Shown: positions 34,229-42,945 of the stretch, one piece after another
Position numbering within the stretch: the first letter of the stretch is position 1
How the letters are laid out: each line of letters starts with the position of its first letter
NCBI RefSeq assembly: GCF_018263855.1
Contig: NZ_CP073318.1
Span: 6,634,001-6,698,000 of the forward strand
Length of the DNA stretch: 64,000 bases
Reading direction: 5' to 3'
Origin: Kutzneria sp. CA-103260
GTDB taxonomy: Bacteria; Actinomycetota; Actinomycetes; Mycobacteriales; Pseudonocardiaceae
The notes under the pieces: generated by a model
What the model saw: only the letters and a program-made list of their open reading frames with translations
Told to the model about the DNA's origin: nothing
Database searches by the model: none
Program-made: the position numbers and the translations under genes

Positions 34229-35977
34229 TCAGCCCCGGACCAGACCGACCACGTGGGCCACGGCCTCGTCCACCGGCACGTCGCCACGCTCGCCGGACAC
34301 CCGGTCCTTGACCTCGACGACGCCGCTGGCCAGGCCCCGGCCGACCACGACGATGGTCGGCACGCCGATCAGCTCGGCGTCGGCGAACTTCACGCCCGGC
34401 GACGCGGTCCGGTCGTCCAGCAGCACCTCGACGCCGGCGGCGGCGAGCTCGCCGGCGAGCTTCTCGGCGCCCGCGCGCACCGTGTCGTCCTTGCCGGCGA
34501 TGACCACGTGCACGTCGGCCGGGGCGACGACGCGGGGCCAGGTCAGGCCGCGGTCGTCGAAGTACTGCTCGGCGATCACGGCGACCAGGCGGGACACGCC
34601 GATGCCGTAGGAGCCCATGGTGATCCGGATCGGCTTGCTGTCCGGGCCCAGCGCGTCCAGGCCGAACGCGTCCGCGTACTTGCGGCCCAGCTGGAACACG
34701 TGGCCGATCTCGATGCCCCGGGCCGCGACCAGGGTGCCCTGGCCGTCGGGCGACGGGTCGCCCTCGCGCACCTCGGCCACGTCGATCGTGCCGCTGGGCA
34801 CGAAGTCACGGCCGGCGACCAGATCCATCACGTGGCGGCCGGGCTGGTCCGCGCCGGTGATCCAACTGGTGCCGGTGACCACGCGGGGGTCGACCAGGTA
34901 GCGCACGCCGTTGTCGAGCAGCGCCTTCGGCCCGATGTAGCCCTTGACCAGGAAGGAGTTCGCGGCGAAGTCGGCGTCCTCCAGCATCGCGACCTCGGCC
35001 GGCTCCAGTGCCGCCTCCAGCCGCTTCTGGTCCACCTCGCGGTCGCCGGGCACGCCGATGGCCAGCAGCTCCCACTTGTCCTCGCCGGGACGGCGGGTCT
35101 TGAGCAGCACGTTCTTCAGCGTGTCGGCGGCGGTGAACTCACGGCCGAGGCCGGCGTTGTTGAAGAAGTCCACCAGCGTGGCGATGGTCGGCGTGTTGGG
35201 CGTGTCGTGGACCTTCGCCTCGGGCTTGCCGTCGATGGCCTGCGCCGGGGGCGCCGTGGTGACGACCGCCTCGACGTTGGCCGCGTAGGTCGACGCGGTG
35301 CTGCGGACGAAGGTGTCCTCGCCGGTCTCAGCGACGGCCAGGAACTCCTCGGACGCGGAGCCGCCCATGGCGCCGGAGGTCGCCTTCACCACCACGTACT
35401 CGAGGCCGAGGCGGTCGAAGATACGCACGTAGGCGTCGCGGTGCGCCTGGTAGGACCGGGCCTGGCCCTCGTCGTCCAGGTCGAAGGAGTACGAGTCCTT
35501 CATCAGGAACTCGCGGCCGCGCAGGATGCCGGCGCGGGGCCGCGCCTCGTCCCGGTACTTGGTCTGGATCTGGTACAGCGTGACCGGGTAGTCCTTGTAG
35601 GAGGCGTACTCGCCCTTCACGGTGAGCGTGAACAGCTCCTCGTGGGTGGGGCCGAGCAGGTAGTCGGCACCCTTGCGGTCCTTGAGCCGGAACAGGTTGG
35701 GGCCGTACTCGGTCCACCGGTTGGTGGCCTCGTAGGGCTCTCGGGGCAGCAGCGCGGGGAACTGGATCTCCTGCGCGCCGATCGCGTTCATCTCCTCGCG
35801 GACGACGGCCTCGATCCGCCGCAGCACGCGCAGCCCCAGCGGCAGCCACGAGTAGCCGCCCGGTGCGACGCGACGGACGTAACCGGCGCGGACCAGCAGC
35901 TTGTGGCTGGGCACCTCGGCGTCCGCCGGGTCCTCGCGCAGGGTGCGCAGGAACAACGACGACATCCTCGTGATCAC
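34229..35977 (-). CDS. proS: prolyl-tRNA synthetase, bacterial type with editing domain
   Basis: A 582-residue class II synthetase that charges tRNA-Pro. Motif 1 region is VAPGGYSWLPLGLRVLRRIE, motif 2 is TKYRDEARPRAGILRGREFL, motif 3 is MGSYGIGVSRLVA, and an INS editing insertion lies in the middle, as expected at this length. A C-terminal anticodon-binding domain ends the protein (VVVGRGLASGVVEVKDR). The frame opens with ATG then a second ATG (MSSLFLRTLRED) four codons later, which may be the real start. Confidence 0.97.
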   Translation of the reverse strand: MITRMSSLFLRTLREDPADAEVPSHKLLVRAGYVRRVAPGGYSWLPLGLRVLRRIEAVVREEMNAIGAQEIQFPALLPREPYEATNRWTEYGPNLFRLKDRKGADYLLGPTHEELFTLTVKGEYASYKDYPVTLYQIQTKYRDEARPRAGILRGREFLMKDSYSFDLDDEGQARSYQAHRDAYVRIFDRLGLEYVVVKATSGAMGGSASEEFLAVAETGEDTFVRSTASTYAANVEAVVTTAPPAQAIDGKPEAKVHDTPNTPTIATLVDFFNNAGLGREFTAADTLKNVLLKTRRPGEDKWELLAIGVPGDREVDQKRLEAALEPAEVAMLEDADFAANSFLVKGYIGPKALLDNGVRYLVDPRVVTGTSWITGADQPGRHVMDLVAGRDFVPSGTIDVAEVREGDPSPDGQGTLVAARGIEIGHVFQLGRKYADAFGLDALGPDSKPIRITMGSYGIGVSRLVAVIAEQYFDDRGLTWPRVVAPADVHVVIAGKDDTVRAGAEKLAGELAAAGVEVLLDDRTASPGVKFADAELIGVPTIVVVGRGLASGVVEVKDRVSGERGDVPVDEAVAHVVGLVRG

Positions 35978-36097
35978 GGCTCTGACTCCTCGTGCGGGGT
36001 CGACGAAAGTACAGAGCGTAGAGAACGCACGGGCAGGGTTTCCAACCGGTTACCGGGAACGGCCGGTCAGGGCCGTTCCGCCGATTACCTTCTGCGC

Positions 36098-36451
36098 ATG
36101 GCACTGAGGATCCGCATGGTCACCATCGACTGCCTGGACCCCCGGAAGCTGGCGGAGTTCTGGGTCGCGGCGCTCGGCGCCGAGATCATCCACGAGGTCG
36201 ACGACGGCGCCATGCTGGTGCTGTCCTCCCCCGACAACGTGGACATCGGCCTGCAACAGGTCGCCGAGCCGCGGGCCGGCAAGAACAGACTCCACATCGA
36301 CCTGGGCGCCCCGGACCGGCCGGCCGAGGTGGCCCGGCTGGTGGCGCTGGGCGCGACCGTGGGCGAGGAGTTCAAGTACCCCGGCATGGCGTGGAGCGTT
36401 TTGCAGGACCCGGAGGGCAACGAGTTCTGCGTCGGCTCCCGTAACGGATGA
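36098..36451 (+). CDS. VOC/glyoxalase-like domain protein
   Basis: A 117-residue protein of the vicinal oxygen chelate superfamily. It begins LRIRMVTIDCLDPRKLAEFWVAAL, the usual first beta-alpha-beta unit, and ends WSVLQDPEGNEFCVG, the last metal-side motif. A single domain of this size acts as a dimer. Actinomycete members are often resistance proteins or uncharacterised; no substrate is evident. The ATG at 36098 is chosen because it begins the first strand. Confidence 0.85.
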   Translation: MALRIRMVTIDCLDPRKLAEFWVAALGAEIIHEVDDGAMLVLSSPDNVDIGLQQVAEPRAGKNRLHIDLGAPDRPAEVARLVALGATVGEEFKYPGMAWSVLQDPEGNEFCVGSRNG

Positions 36452-36543
36452 GACTGACGCCGGTCGGCGCTCGCCAAGGCCCGGCCGGTGGCCGCGGTGC
36501 GCGGTCTACCAGTGCCACTGCATAGAGCCGGTCGCCGCGCCGG

Positions 36544-37509
36544 CTACCAGCGGGTGCGGTGCACGATCCAGGTCAGCGCGGCGGCGGCCGCGCGGGACTG
36601 GTAGGGCCGCAGCCCGACGCAGCCGGCCGGTTCCGGCAGCCGGCTGGACAGCTCCCAGCGGCCGGCCAGCGCGGCGGCGAAGCCGGTGATCGCCCAGGCC
36701 GGCACCTTGGCGAGCACCGGCCGGCCCAGCACCAGGCGTTCGGCGTCAGCGGGCGGGTGGCCGGCCATGATCAGCTGCGGCACCATCGTCACGGTGTCCA
36801 GCCAGGCCGCGCCCTTGGACGGGTAGGACCAGTCGACCAGCAGCACCCGGCCGTCCTCGACGCGCCGGATCATGTTGTCGACCCGCAGCTCGTTGTGCAG
36901 GAGGGTGTCGCCCTCGGCCCACGGCTGCCACGCCGTCTCCATCGCGGCCAGCGAGTCCAGGTTGGCCTGGGCCCACGGATCCAGGTCGCCGACCGCCGCC
37001 GACCGCAGCGACGTCCATCCGCACAGCATCGGGGCCAGGTCGTCGAGCACGCTCGGCACGTCGTCGAGCGGGCACGGCGTCAAGGTTCGCGACGCGCTGC
37101 CCAGGGCCGACAGCACTGCCGCGAGATCCGGCGACCCCGGTCTCAGGTTCGGCTCTCCCCCGTCGACGTCGCTGAGCACCAGGGCCACCCACTGGCCCTC
37201 GACGACGTGCAGCAGTCTCGGCGACGGCACGTTCTGCGGCAGCCGCGAGACGACCGACGCCTCGGACCGGTAGGCGCCGGCGAGCGGATGGTCGGCCGGC
37301 AGCGCCTTGACGAACACGCGGCGGCCGTCGGCCAGCAGCAGGCGGGAGGCGAGGCCGAGGGTGAAGCCGCCGGCCTGGCTGAGCGCGCGGACGACCGGGG
37401 CGCCGATCTTGTGCTCGATGACCTCGCGCACCCGACCGGGCACATCGGCCCAGGTCGGTCGGGTCTGCCGGGTGCCGTCCACGATGGCCGTCACGCGGGC
37501 CGCCCCCAT
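36544..37509 (-). CDS. aminoglycoside phosphotransferase-like kinase
   Basis: A 321-residue member of the APH/choline kinase-like family. The N-lobe Lys is in RRVFVKALPADHP, and the C-lobe contains LLHNELRVDNMI and VLLVDWSYPSKG in place of the usual HGDxxxxN and DFG-like motifs. The catalytic Asp of the first motif is Glu here (HNE), which may reduce or change activity. Family members phosphorylate antibiotics, sugars or other small molecules. No resistance function can be claimed. ATG start is as in family. Confidence 0.85.
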   Translation of the reverse strand: MGAARVTAIVDGTRQTRPTWADVPGRVREVIEHKIGAPVVRALSQAGGFTLGLASRLLLADGRRVFVKALPADHPLAGAYRSEASVVSRLPQNVPSPRLLHVVEGQWVALVLSDVDGGEPNLRPGSPDLAAVLSALGSASRTLTPCPLDDVPSVLDDLAPMLCGWTSLRSAAVGDLDPWAQANLDSLAAMETAWQPWAEGDTLLHNELRVDNMIRRVEDGRVLLVDWSYPSKGAAWLDTVTMVPQLIMAGHPPADAERLVLGRPVLAKVPAWAITGFAAALAGRWELSSRLPEPAGCVGLRPYQSRAAAAALTWIVHRTRW

Positions 37510-37545
37510 GAGGTCACCTGATCATCTTACGGTGACCGTTTCGGG

Positions 37546-38127
37546 TCACCCGCTCGGTGGATGCCCGGGGTCAGAGCGGGTCGCGTTGACCTCGTCGAGC
37601 ACGGCCTGCCACGGGATCGGATGCCACTCCCCCGATCGGGGCTCGGTCAGCGGCCAGACGTCGTCCCCGTTGACGAGGCGCACGCCGGCCGCCCTGAGCG
37701 CGGCGATGTGCCCCGGCCAGGCCGGGTGGCGCACATGGGCGGCGTTGACGCAGGGGAAGACCACCACTTCGACGCCCGTGGTCCCGATCGCCTCGGAGAC
37801 CTGGGTCAACGCCTGGTTGTCGCCGAACCCGAGGGCCAGCTTGGCGACCGTGTTGGCCGTGGCCGGCGCGACGACGTACGTGTCGACCGGCGGATGCGGC
37901 TTCGGCTCACGCGGCAGCCGCGATTCGACGCGCAAGGGAAGGCCGGTGGCTTCCTCGATTTCGGCGACGAGCCCGGCTTCGTCGAACCACCGGCCCGCGG
38001 TCGGCGTCAGCGTGACGCCCACCCGCCAGCCAGCCTCCAGCGCGGGACGGACCAGCCCGTCGAACAAGCCCTCAACACCGCCCGCGCCGGACGCGACCAC
38101 ACCCAGCATCGGAGATCGATCTGCCAC
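37546..38127 (-). CDS. flavoprotein (CoaC/Dfp-like fold)
   Basis: A 193-residue flavoprotein of the HFCD family. SGAGGVEGLFDGLVRPALEAG and LTPTAGRWF form the first Rossmann-like half; VDTYVVAPATANTVAKLALG is the FMN-binding loop. The CoaC active-site Cys region (substrate recognition clamp) is not clear, although VVFPCVNAAH holds one Cys. It may be a decarboxylase of peptidyl Cys, or a phosphopantothenoylcysteine decarboxylase paralogue. Exact role unknown. It is 36 bases downstream of the APH-like gene on the same strand, so co-transcription is likely. Confidence 0.85.
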   Translation of the reverse strand: MADRSPMLGVVASGAGGVEGLFDGLVRPALEAGWRVGVTLTPTAGRWFDEAGLVAEIEEATGLPLRVESRLPREPKPHPPVDTYVVAPATANTVAKLALGFGDNQALTQVSEAIGTTGVEVVVFPCVNAAHVRHPAWPGHIAALRAAGVRLVNGDDVWPLTEPRSGEWHPIPWQAVLDEVNATRSDPGHPPSG

Positions 38128-38239
38128 CCGGCCAGGCTAGAATGCCTGCCCCGCCGGCACATCGTCGGCTGCGATCCGAACCTCTCCGGGCTGGCTCGCG
38201 CGAGCCAGTCCACGAACTGGCTCGAACACCTGCCAAGTT

Positions 38240-38291
38240 GACCGCGGTCCGGCCCAGCCGCCCGAATCGGACACCGGGCCGGACCGCGGTC
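38240..38291 (-). terminator. terminator hairpin of the S53 peptidase operon
   Basis: A perfect 16-bp stem (GACCGCGGTCCGGCCC with its complement) around a 20-base loop, three bases after the S53 peptidase stop. A second inverted repeat (CTGGCTCG/CGAGCCAG, 38191-38208) follows. Confidence 0.85.
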
Positions 38292-38294
38292 CGG

Positions 38295-39458
38295 TCAGAA
38301 CGCGCCGATTCCGTTCGGTGTACCCAGCCCCGTCGGGGCGTCGTAACCGGTTAGACCGGTGCACAGGTAGTCCTCACCGCAGTAGCCGTTCGAGCCGCCG
38401 ACCACGTCGAACAGCTTGTCGGCGTGCGTGTACAGCGAGGAGGCGTCGCCCAACTGGCCGCCGTTGCCGGCCAGGCCGATGACGCCGGCGATGAACGGCG
38501 ATGACGCGCTGGTGCCGCCCACCAGGATCCAACCGGCCTGCGTGCCCAGCCCGTACGTGTCGTACACGGCCAGGCCGGTGTTCGGGTCGGCGACCGCCGA
38601 GACGTCCGAGACGGTCCGCATCCCGCAGTTGGCGTCGTGCTGCCACGCCGGTTTCGCGATCCACGCCGAGCAGCCGCTGCCGGCGCCCGACCAGGCCGTT
38701 TCCGTCCAACCGCGGGCGTTGTCGGCCTTGACCAGCGAGGTGCCGCCGACAGCGATCACGTTCGGCAGCGACGCCGGGAACGACGCCGGCTGGAAGCCGG
38801 AGTCGCCGCTGGAGGCCAGGATGGCGACGCCCGGATGCTGGTAGTGCCGGGCGTCGACGTCCATGCCGTTGTACTCGCCGGAGCCGTAGCTGTTGGAGAC
38901 GGCGCTCGCGCCGGACGCCGCCGCCGTGTCCTCGGCCGCGCCGAGGTTCGCGGAGGTGGCGCTGTCCGCCTCGACCAGCACGATGTGGCAGTCGGGGCAG
39001 GCCGCCGACACCATGTCCAGATCGAGGGAGATCTCCACACCCCAGCCCGGGTCGCCCTCAGGCAGCGGCGAGGCGGCGCCACGCTGGTTCACCTTCTTGA
39101 AGCAGCCGTTCGCCGTCGTGCACGCCGGTAGGCCGAACTGCTGCCGGTAACTGGCCAGATCGGTTTCCGCGTTCGGGTTGTCGTATGCGTCAACGATCGC
39201 GATCGTCTGGCCCGCGCCGCCGGTCGACGGCAACTTGTACGCGCTGCGCAGATCCGCCGGCCCGAACCCGGTCGGCGTCGCGTTCGGGCCGAACGCGTGC
39301 GGAGCGCGGTAGACGGCGAAGCAGTGCGCCGTCGAAATAGTGGAAACCGTCGACGAGCACGCGGCGTGCAACGTCGTGTCGGGCGCGGCGACGGCCGTCG
39401 CCGGCAATCCGAGTGTCAGCAGCGCGCCGACGATTACGGCCGCACGAAATCGGTTCAT
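38295..39458 (-). CDS. secreted S53 (sedolisin) family peptidase
   Basis: A 387-residue secreted serine peptidase. The start MNRFRAAVIVGALLTLGLPA with a TAVAAP cleavage site is a signal peptide. The sedolisin catalytic set is visible: Glu and Asp in GWGVEISLDLDMV, and Ser in GGTSASSPFIAGV, with SNSYGSGEYNG and SSGDSGFQP between them. A long activation domain, as in kumamolisin-type enzymes, is missing, so the mature enzyme begins soon after the signal. The ATG at 39458 lies 14 bases after the stop of the gene encoding the S8-like protein, implying an operon. Confidence 0.9.
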   Translation of the reverse strand: MNRFRAAVIVGALLTLGLPATAVAAPDTTLHAACSSTVSTISTAHCFAVYRAPHAFGPNATPTGFGPADLRSAYKLPSTGGAGQTIAIVDAYDNPNAETDLASYRQQFGLPACTTANGCFKKVNQRGAASPLPEGDPGWGVEISLDLDMVSAACPDCHIVLVEADSATSANLGAAEDTAAASGASAVSNSYGSGEYNGMDVDARHYQHPGVAILASSGDSGFQPASFPASLPNVIAVGGTSLVKADNARGWTETAWSGAGSGCSAWIAKPAWQHDANCGMRTVSDVSAVADPNTGLAVYDTYGLGTQAGWILVGGTSASSPFIAGVIGLAGNGGQLGDASSLYTHADKLFDVVGGSNGYCGEDYLCTGLTGYDAPTGLGTPNGIGAF

Positions 39459-39472
39459 CGTCACTCCCCTGG

Positions 39473-41638
39473 TCAGCTCTGGGCGCCCGGCACGGAGAAC
39501 GCGCTGGTGACGGACTGGGTCAGCGAGTTGCCCGCTATGTCGGTCGCGCTGACCCGCAGCGCGACGTCGCCGCCCGTGGCCGACGCCGGGTTGGTCCACT
39601 GCGCCCGGTAGCGGCCGCCGCCGAGATCGGCCTGGAAGGTCGGCGTCCACGTCGCGCCGCCGTCGAACGACACCTGGATCGAGGCCTTGACGAAGGGCAG
39701 GTTCTGGCTGCCCGGGGCGTGCCCGAACGTGACGAGAACCTGGTCCGGCCCAGCCGGCGCGGCACCGTCCAGACCGGTGTTGAGCTGGTAGGCCGCCGTC
39801 ACCAGGGACAGCGCCGAGCAGTCGGTCGCCTTGCCGGTGACCGGATCGCAGGCCCAGCCGTCCGGGACCGTCTGCGTGCCGGAGTGAGCCGAGCCGAAGG
39901 TCCACTCGCTGTGGCTGACCGTGGACTGGTGGAACCACGGCGCGGTCCGGGTCTGGTCATAGACGATCTTGTAGTCGGCCGGGTCGGCCGGCGCGGCGAC
40001 CTCGCCGCCGGTGACGTCCTTTCCGTCGATGAGCGCCTTTCCGCCGGAAAGCAGCTGGAAGTGCGAAGTCGACACGGTGCCCGTCGTCGGCGCGTCGAGG
40101 GAGAAGCCGTGGCCGTCGCTGTCCAGCACCGGCACCAGGCCGATGTGGATCGTGTCGTCACGACGGCAGGCGTTGCAGAACCAGGAGGTCGTGCCCGCCG
40201 ACGGCGTGGTCAGGCCGGGGGCCAGCGGGCCGCGCAGCCAGTCGACCGGCGTCGTCGTCTTCGCCGCGTAGTGCTGGAAACCGCCGGAAACGAAGCCGCC
40301 GCCGGTGTTCATGCTGGCCAGCAGCGCGTCGTCGTAGAGCAGGTCGGCGCCGCCGAGCACGTATTCAGTGCGCTGAAGTGGAGCCGTGAGCGGCGCGAAC
40401 TGGCCGAAGCCGAAGAACTCGTACGGCAGGAAGATGATCCGCGACGAGCCCTCCAACCGTCCCGGCTTGTCGCTGTAGTAGTTCTCCTTCAGCGTGGCCA
40501 ACTGGTCCACGGTGACCTTGTAGTGCTGGTTCGGGCTCAGCGCGCCAGCACTGTCGATCTTGAGGTCGTAGCTGTAGGGGCTGGCCGTACCGTCCGGGGA
40601 CTCGCTGTGCAGCTGCACGTTGAAATGGAAACCGCCGACCGCCGAGGGCGCCGACGGAGCGACATAGGCCGTGCCGTTGCCGACCCCGAAGCTGTAGCCC
40701 TGCGAGCCGAGGGCCTGCGCGCTGCGGAAATACTCCAGCGTCTGCGACACCAGGTTCGACGGCTTCGGCGTGCTGACCGTCACTTGCGAGGTCGCCTTGG
40801 CGGCGTCGATCGTGACGGTCTGGTCACCGGACACCACGAAGTCCTGCACCACCACCCGCACCGACGTCACGCGGCCGGCCGAGTCGAACGTCGGGAACCA
40901 ACCCACCAGTCCGTAGTTGCCCGACGGCACGCTGACCCGTTCCTCGCCGCCGGTGCTGTACGGGAAGGCGTTGAAGATCCGGCCGTCGTCGGTGTTCATC
41001 AGGCCCAGCGACGCGTCGACCGGCGTGTTCGGGCCATTGACGGTCAGGATCCGGACCGTGTGCATCGGGAAGTTCGGGTGCGCCTGCTGCGGTGCGCCCG
41101 GCGCGGCTAACCGCACCGAGCTGGCGGTGCCGAACAGCGGCCCCGGCGTAGCGAAATGGTTCTTCGCGTCCCGTCCAGCCTGCGCCGCCAGCGCCGCGCC
41201 GAACGCCGGCCCCGACTGCGCCGTCACCTTTCCGCTCTGCACACCCGGCGCGCTGCCGGCCACCTGCACCGGGACCTGGTCCGTGATGCCATCCCGGATC
41301 AGCGCCGACACGTCGAACAGCGATCGGTCCAGGGAAGTGCCGAGATACGGCAGCGCGGTCGCCGGCACGACGTAGAGGTCGCCGTCCACGCGCTGGTTCA
41401 CGAAGTCACCGCTCGAGCCCGGCCGCGGCAGCACCGCCGCCGTCTGTCGTCCGCCGGCGTCCTGCACGACCACCTGGTCGCCGGTCACCAGCGTGACGGT
41501 GTGTGTGGAGTCCGCGCTGGTCACCGGGTCCGCCTGCGCCGCCGGCGCCAGGCCCGCCACCACCGCCGCCGCGATGCCCAGCACCGCCGGCGTTCTACGC
41601 AACCAGGGAGATCGACGACCGCCGTCCGTATGCCGCAT
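39473..41638 (-). CDS. secreted S8-peptidase-like protein without catalytic domain
   Basis: A 721-residue secreted protein with a signal peptide (RRTPAVLGIAAAVVAGLAPAAQA). Residues about 45-120 (THTVTLVTGDQVVV, DGDLYVVPATALPYL, LDRSLFDVSALIRDG) match the propeptide of actinobacterial S8 serine peptidases. The catalytic domain that should follow is absent: no DTG, HGTHV or GTSMA motif is visible. The remaining 560 residues resemble the beta-rich C-terminal regions of those enzymes, ending in a Ig-like unit (SASIQVSFDGG-type). It may act as a protease inhibitor, chaperone or binding protein. GGAGGGG precedes the ATG at 41638; it is upstream of the S53 gene. Confidence 0.8.
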   Translation of the reverse strand: MRHTDGGRRSPWLRRTPAVLGIAAAVVAGLAPAAQADPVTSADSTHTVTLVTGDQVVVQDAGGRQTAAVLPRPGSSGDFVNQRVDGDLYVVPATALPYLGTSLDRSLFDVSALIRDGITDQVPVQVAGSAPGVQSGKVTAQSGPAFGAALAAQAGRDAKNHFATPGPLFGTASSVRLAAPGAPQQAHPNFPMHTVRILTVNGPNTPVDASLGLMNTDDGRIFNAFPYSTGGEERVSVPSGNYGLVGWFPTFDSAGRVTSVRVVVQDFVVSGDQTVTIDAAKATSQVTVSTPKPSNLVSQTLEYFRSAQALGSQGYSFGVGNGTAYVAPSAPSAVGGFHFNVQLHSESPDGTASPYSYDLKIDSAGALSPNQHYKVTVDQLATLKENYYSDKPGRLEGSSRIIFLPYEFFGFGQFAPLTAPLQRTEYVLGGADLLYDDALLASMNTGGGFVSGGFQHYAAKTTTPVDWLRGPLAPGLTTPSAGTTSWFCNACRRDDTIHIGLVPVLDSDGHGFSLDAPTTGTVSTSHFQLLSGGKALIDGKDVTGGEVAAPADPADYKIVYDQTRTAPWFHQSTVSHSEWTFGSAHSGTQTVPDGWACDPVTGKATDCSALSLVTAAYQLNTGLDGAAPAGPDQVLVTFGHAPGSQNLPFVKASIQVSFDGGATWTPTFQADLGGGRYRAQWTNPASATGGDVALRVSATDIAGNSLTQSVTSAFSVPGAQS

Positions 41639-41817
41639 AGGTTCCCCTCCGTCGCAAGGACACGGGTCGACGCCCACAACGGGGCATCACGACGGTTCGT
41701 ACACGAGCGAGCACATGCCGTTGCCTGAACGGAGTTGCCTTCCACTCGGACAGAGCAGCGATGACAGCCGTGTCAGATCCGAATGGCCGCTCCGACTGAC
41801 CTGCCCGCAGCAATCTC

Positions 41818-41838
41818 CCTGTGAACTCAGTTCACAAC
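41818..41838. promoter_or_regulatory. palindromic operator-like site upstream of the secreted protein operon
   Basis: The core GTGAACTCAGTTCAC (41821-41835) is the reverse complement of the site before lpdA at 18787-18801; 21 bases are identical between the two. It lies 180 bases upstream of the S8-like gene start, on the promoter side. A common regulator is likely but not identified. Confidence 0.65.
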
Positions 41839-42280
41839 GACTTCGCCGAAGTTGAGCAGTTCACACGTACTCCTCGAACTCGACCGTCGAGACGATTGCG
41901 CACGGTCACTCCACCGCGAACGGCCTACCAAACTCCGACAAAACACATCAAAACGCCCAGATTCCCGCTTTCATCGCCGACCACCACTCCGAGCGACCTT
42001 CGCCCCACTGACGAACTTCCACCTCGCCAACGAAATCCAGACCGCCGGCGAAGTGGAGGACACCGCCAGAATCGAGACCGCCGACGTTCGGACCACCGGC
42101 GGAAGCAAAGCCGGCCGGGGCACATCTCCAACGTCGAGAGCTAGACCGCCGGCGAAGCGGACCTCGACGGCGAAGCTGACCCTGGCGGCAGGACCTGACC
42201 GCGGCGTCGAAGTCCGCCAGTGCGTACGCGAGCCACCGGAACGGGCGAAAGAGCGGTCAGGGCGCACCTGAGCGAACCTC
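41839..42280. other. gene-free intergenic stretch
   Basis: About 440 bases between the secreted-protein operon and the MarR gene region. Short reading frames exist in several frames, but none shows the codon bias of the neighbours or a ribosome site. Composition is less G/C-rich at third positions than real genes here. Repeated CCGCCGGCGAAG words are visible. I see no gene in it. Confidence 0.6.
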
Positions 42281-42335
42281 GTCAATGCGCGTCAATGTTG
42301 TCCACAGTGGTCAATGTTGACGAGTCTCGTCAATG
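42281..42335. repeat. four GTCAATG direct repeats at the 3' end of the MarR gene
   Basis: GTCAATG occurs at 42281, 42291, 42310 and 42329, with spacings of 10, 19 and 19 bases, overlapping the MarR stop codon (42311). Roughly helical spacing of the last three could mean protein binding, but this is speculative. Confidence 0.5.
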
Positions 42336-42784
42336 TCGGCCGGCGGGAACTCCTCGTCGGCGATCTCGGCCATGCGGCGGATGAGGGAGTCAAGGAGGCG
42401 CAGTTCGTCGACCTCGAGCCGCGAGAGCAGCCGGCGGTACTGGGCGCTGCCGGCATCCATGACACCGCCGACCAGCTTCCGTCCCTCGGCGGTGAGTTCA
42501 AGCAGCCGGACCCGACGGTCGGACGGGTCCTCGCGGCGGGAGACGAGCCCCTGCGCGGCCAGCCGGTCGACGATGCCGGTGACCGTGGCCAAGCTCACGC
42601 CCATCTCGGCGGTGAGCACCTGCCCGGCGAGCGGCCCGCGTCTTGCCAGCGTGAGCAGCACCTTGAGCTGCCGCATCGTGAGGTTGAGCGACATCAGGGG
42701 GTTCGCCCGAGCCGCGCCGAACACCCGGCCCAGCGACCGCTGGGTCTCGGTGATGCTGGCGATGAGCTGCTCCTTGTCCTGCAT
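42311..42784 (-). CDS. MarR family transcriptional regulator
   Basis: A 157-residue winged-helix regulator. It has the MarR layout: N-terminal dimer helices, LTMRQLKVLLTLARRGP, a recognition helix SLATVTGIVDRLAAQGLV, the wing RREDPSDRRVRLLELTAEGRKL and a C-terminal helix for dimer contact. It is divergent from an RND efflux gene with a large inverted repeat between them, so it probably represses that pump and itself. The ATG at 42784 is preferred; an upstream in-frame GTG also exists. Confidence 0.92.
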   Translation of the reverse strand: MQDKEQLIASITETQRSLGRVFGAARANPLMSLNLTMRQLKVLLTLARRGPLAGQVLTAEMGVSLATVTGIVDRLAAQGLVSRREDPSDRRVRLLELTAEGRKLVGGVMDAGSAQYRRLLSRLEVDELRLLDSLIRRMAEIADEEFPPADIDETRQH

Positions 42785-42890
42785 GGACGGTTCCCGATCA
42801 CCCTTCGTCACGCCGCTGTGACGGCTCGCGAGCCCTGCCAGCGCCACCCCTCAACCTGAGAGAAGTATCAGCGAGCTCGCCGATCGCACT

Positions 42891-42925
42891 GTTAGCCTTG
42901 GCCCAAATGTTAGGGCAAGGCTAAC
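42891..42925. promoter_or_regulatory. inverted repeat between MarR and RND pump genes
   Basis: Perfect 10-bp arms GTTAGCCTTG (42891-42900) and CAAGGCTAAC (42916-42925) flank a 15-base centre; two more paired bases extend inward. It lies 21 bases before the pump ATG. It is a candidate MarR operator. The AGGCTAACC part also resembles half of a DtxR/IdeR iron box, an alternative reading. Confidence 0.6.
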
Positions 42926-42945
42926 CAATTCCGCAGAGAGCTGCC

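Noticed and set aside
38295..41638. Both secreted genes as S8 subtilisin-type proteases
   Set aside because: The first shows the Glu/Asp/Ser set of S53 sedolisins, and the second lacks all S8 catalytic motifs.
41852..42271. A 139-codon frame in the gap before the MarR gene
   Set aside because: No ribosome site, codon use unlike neighbours, and no recognisable motif; overlapping frames of similar length exist on the other strand.
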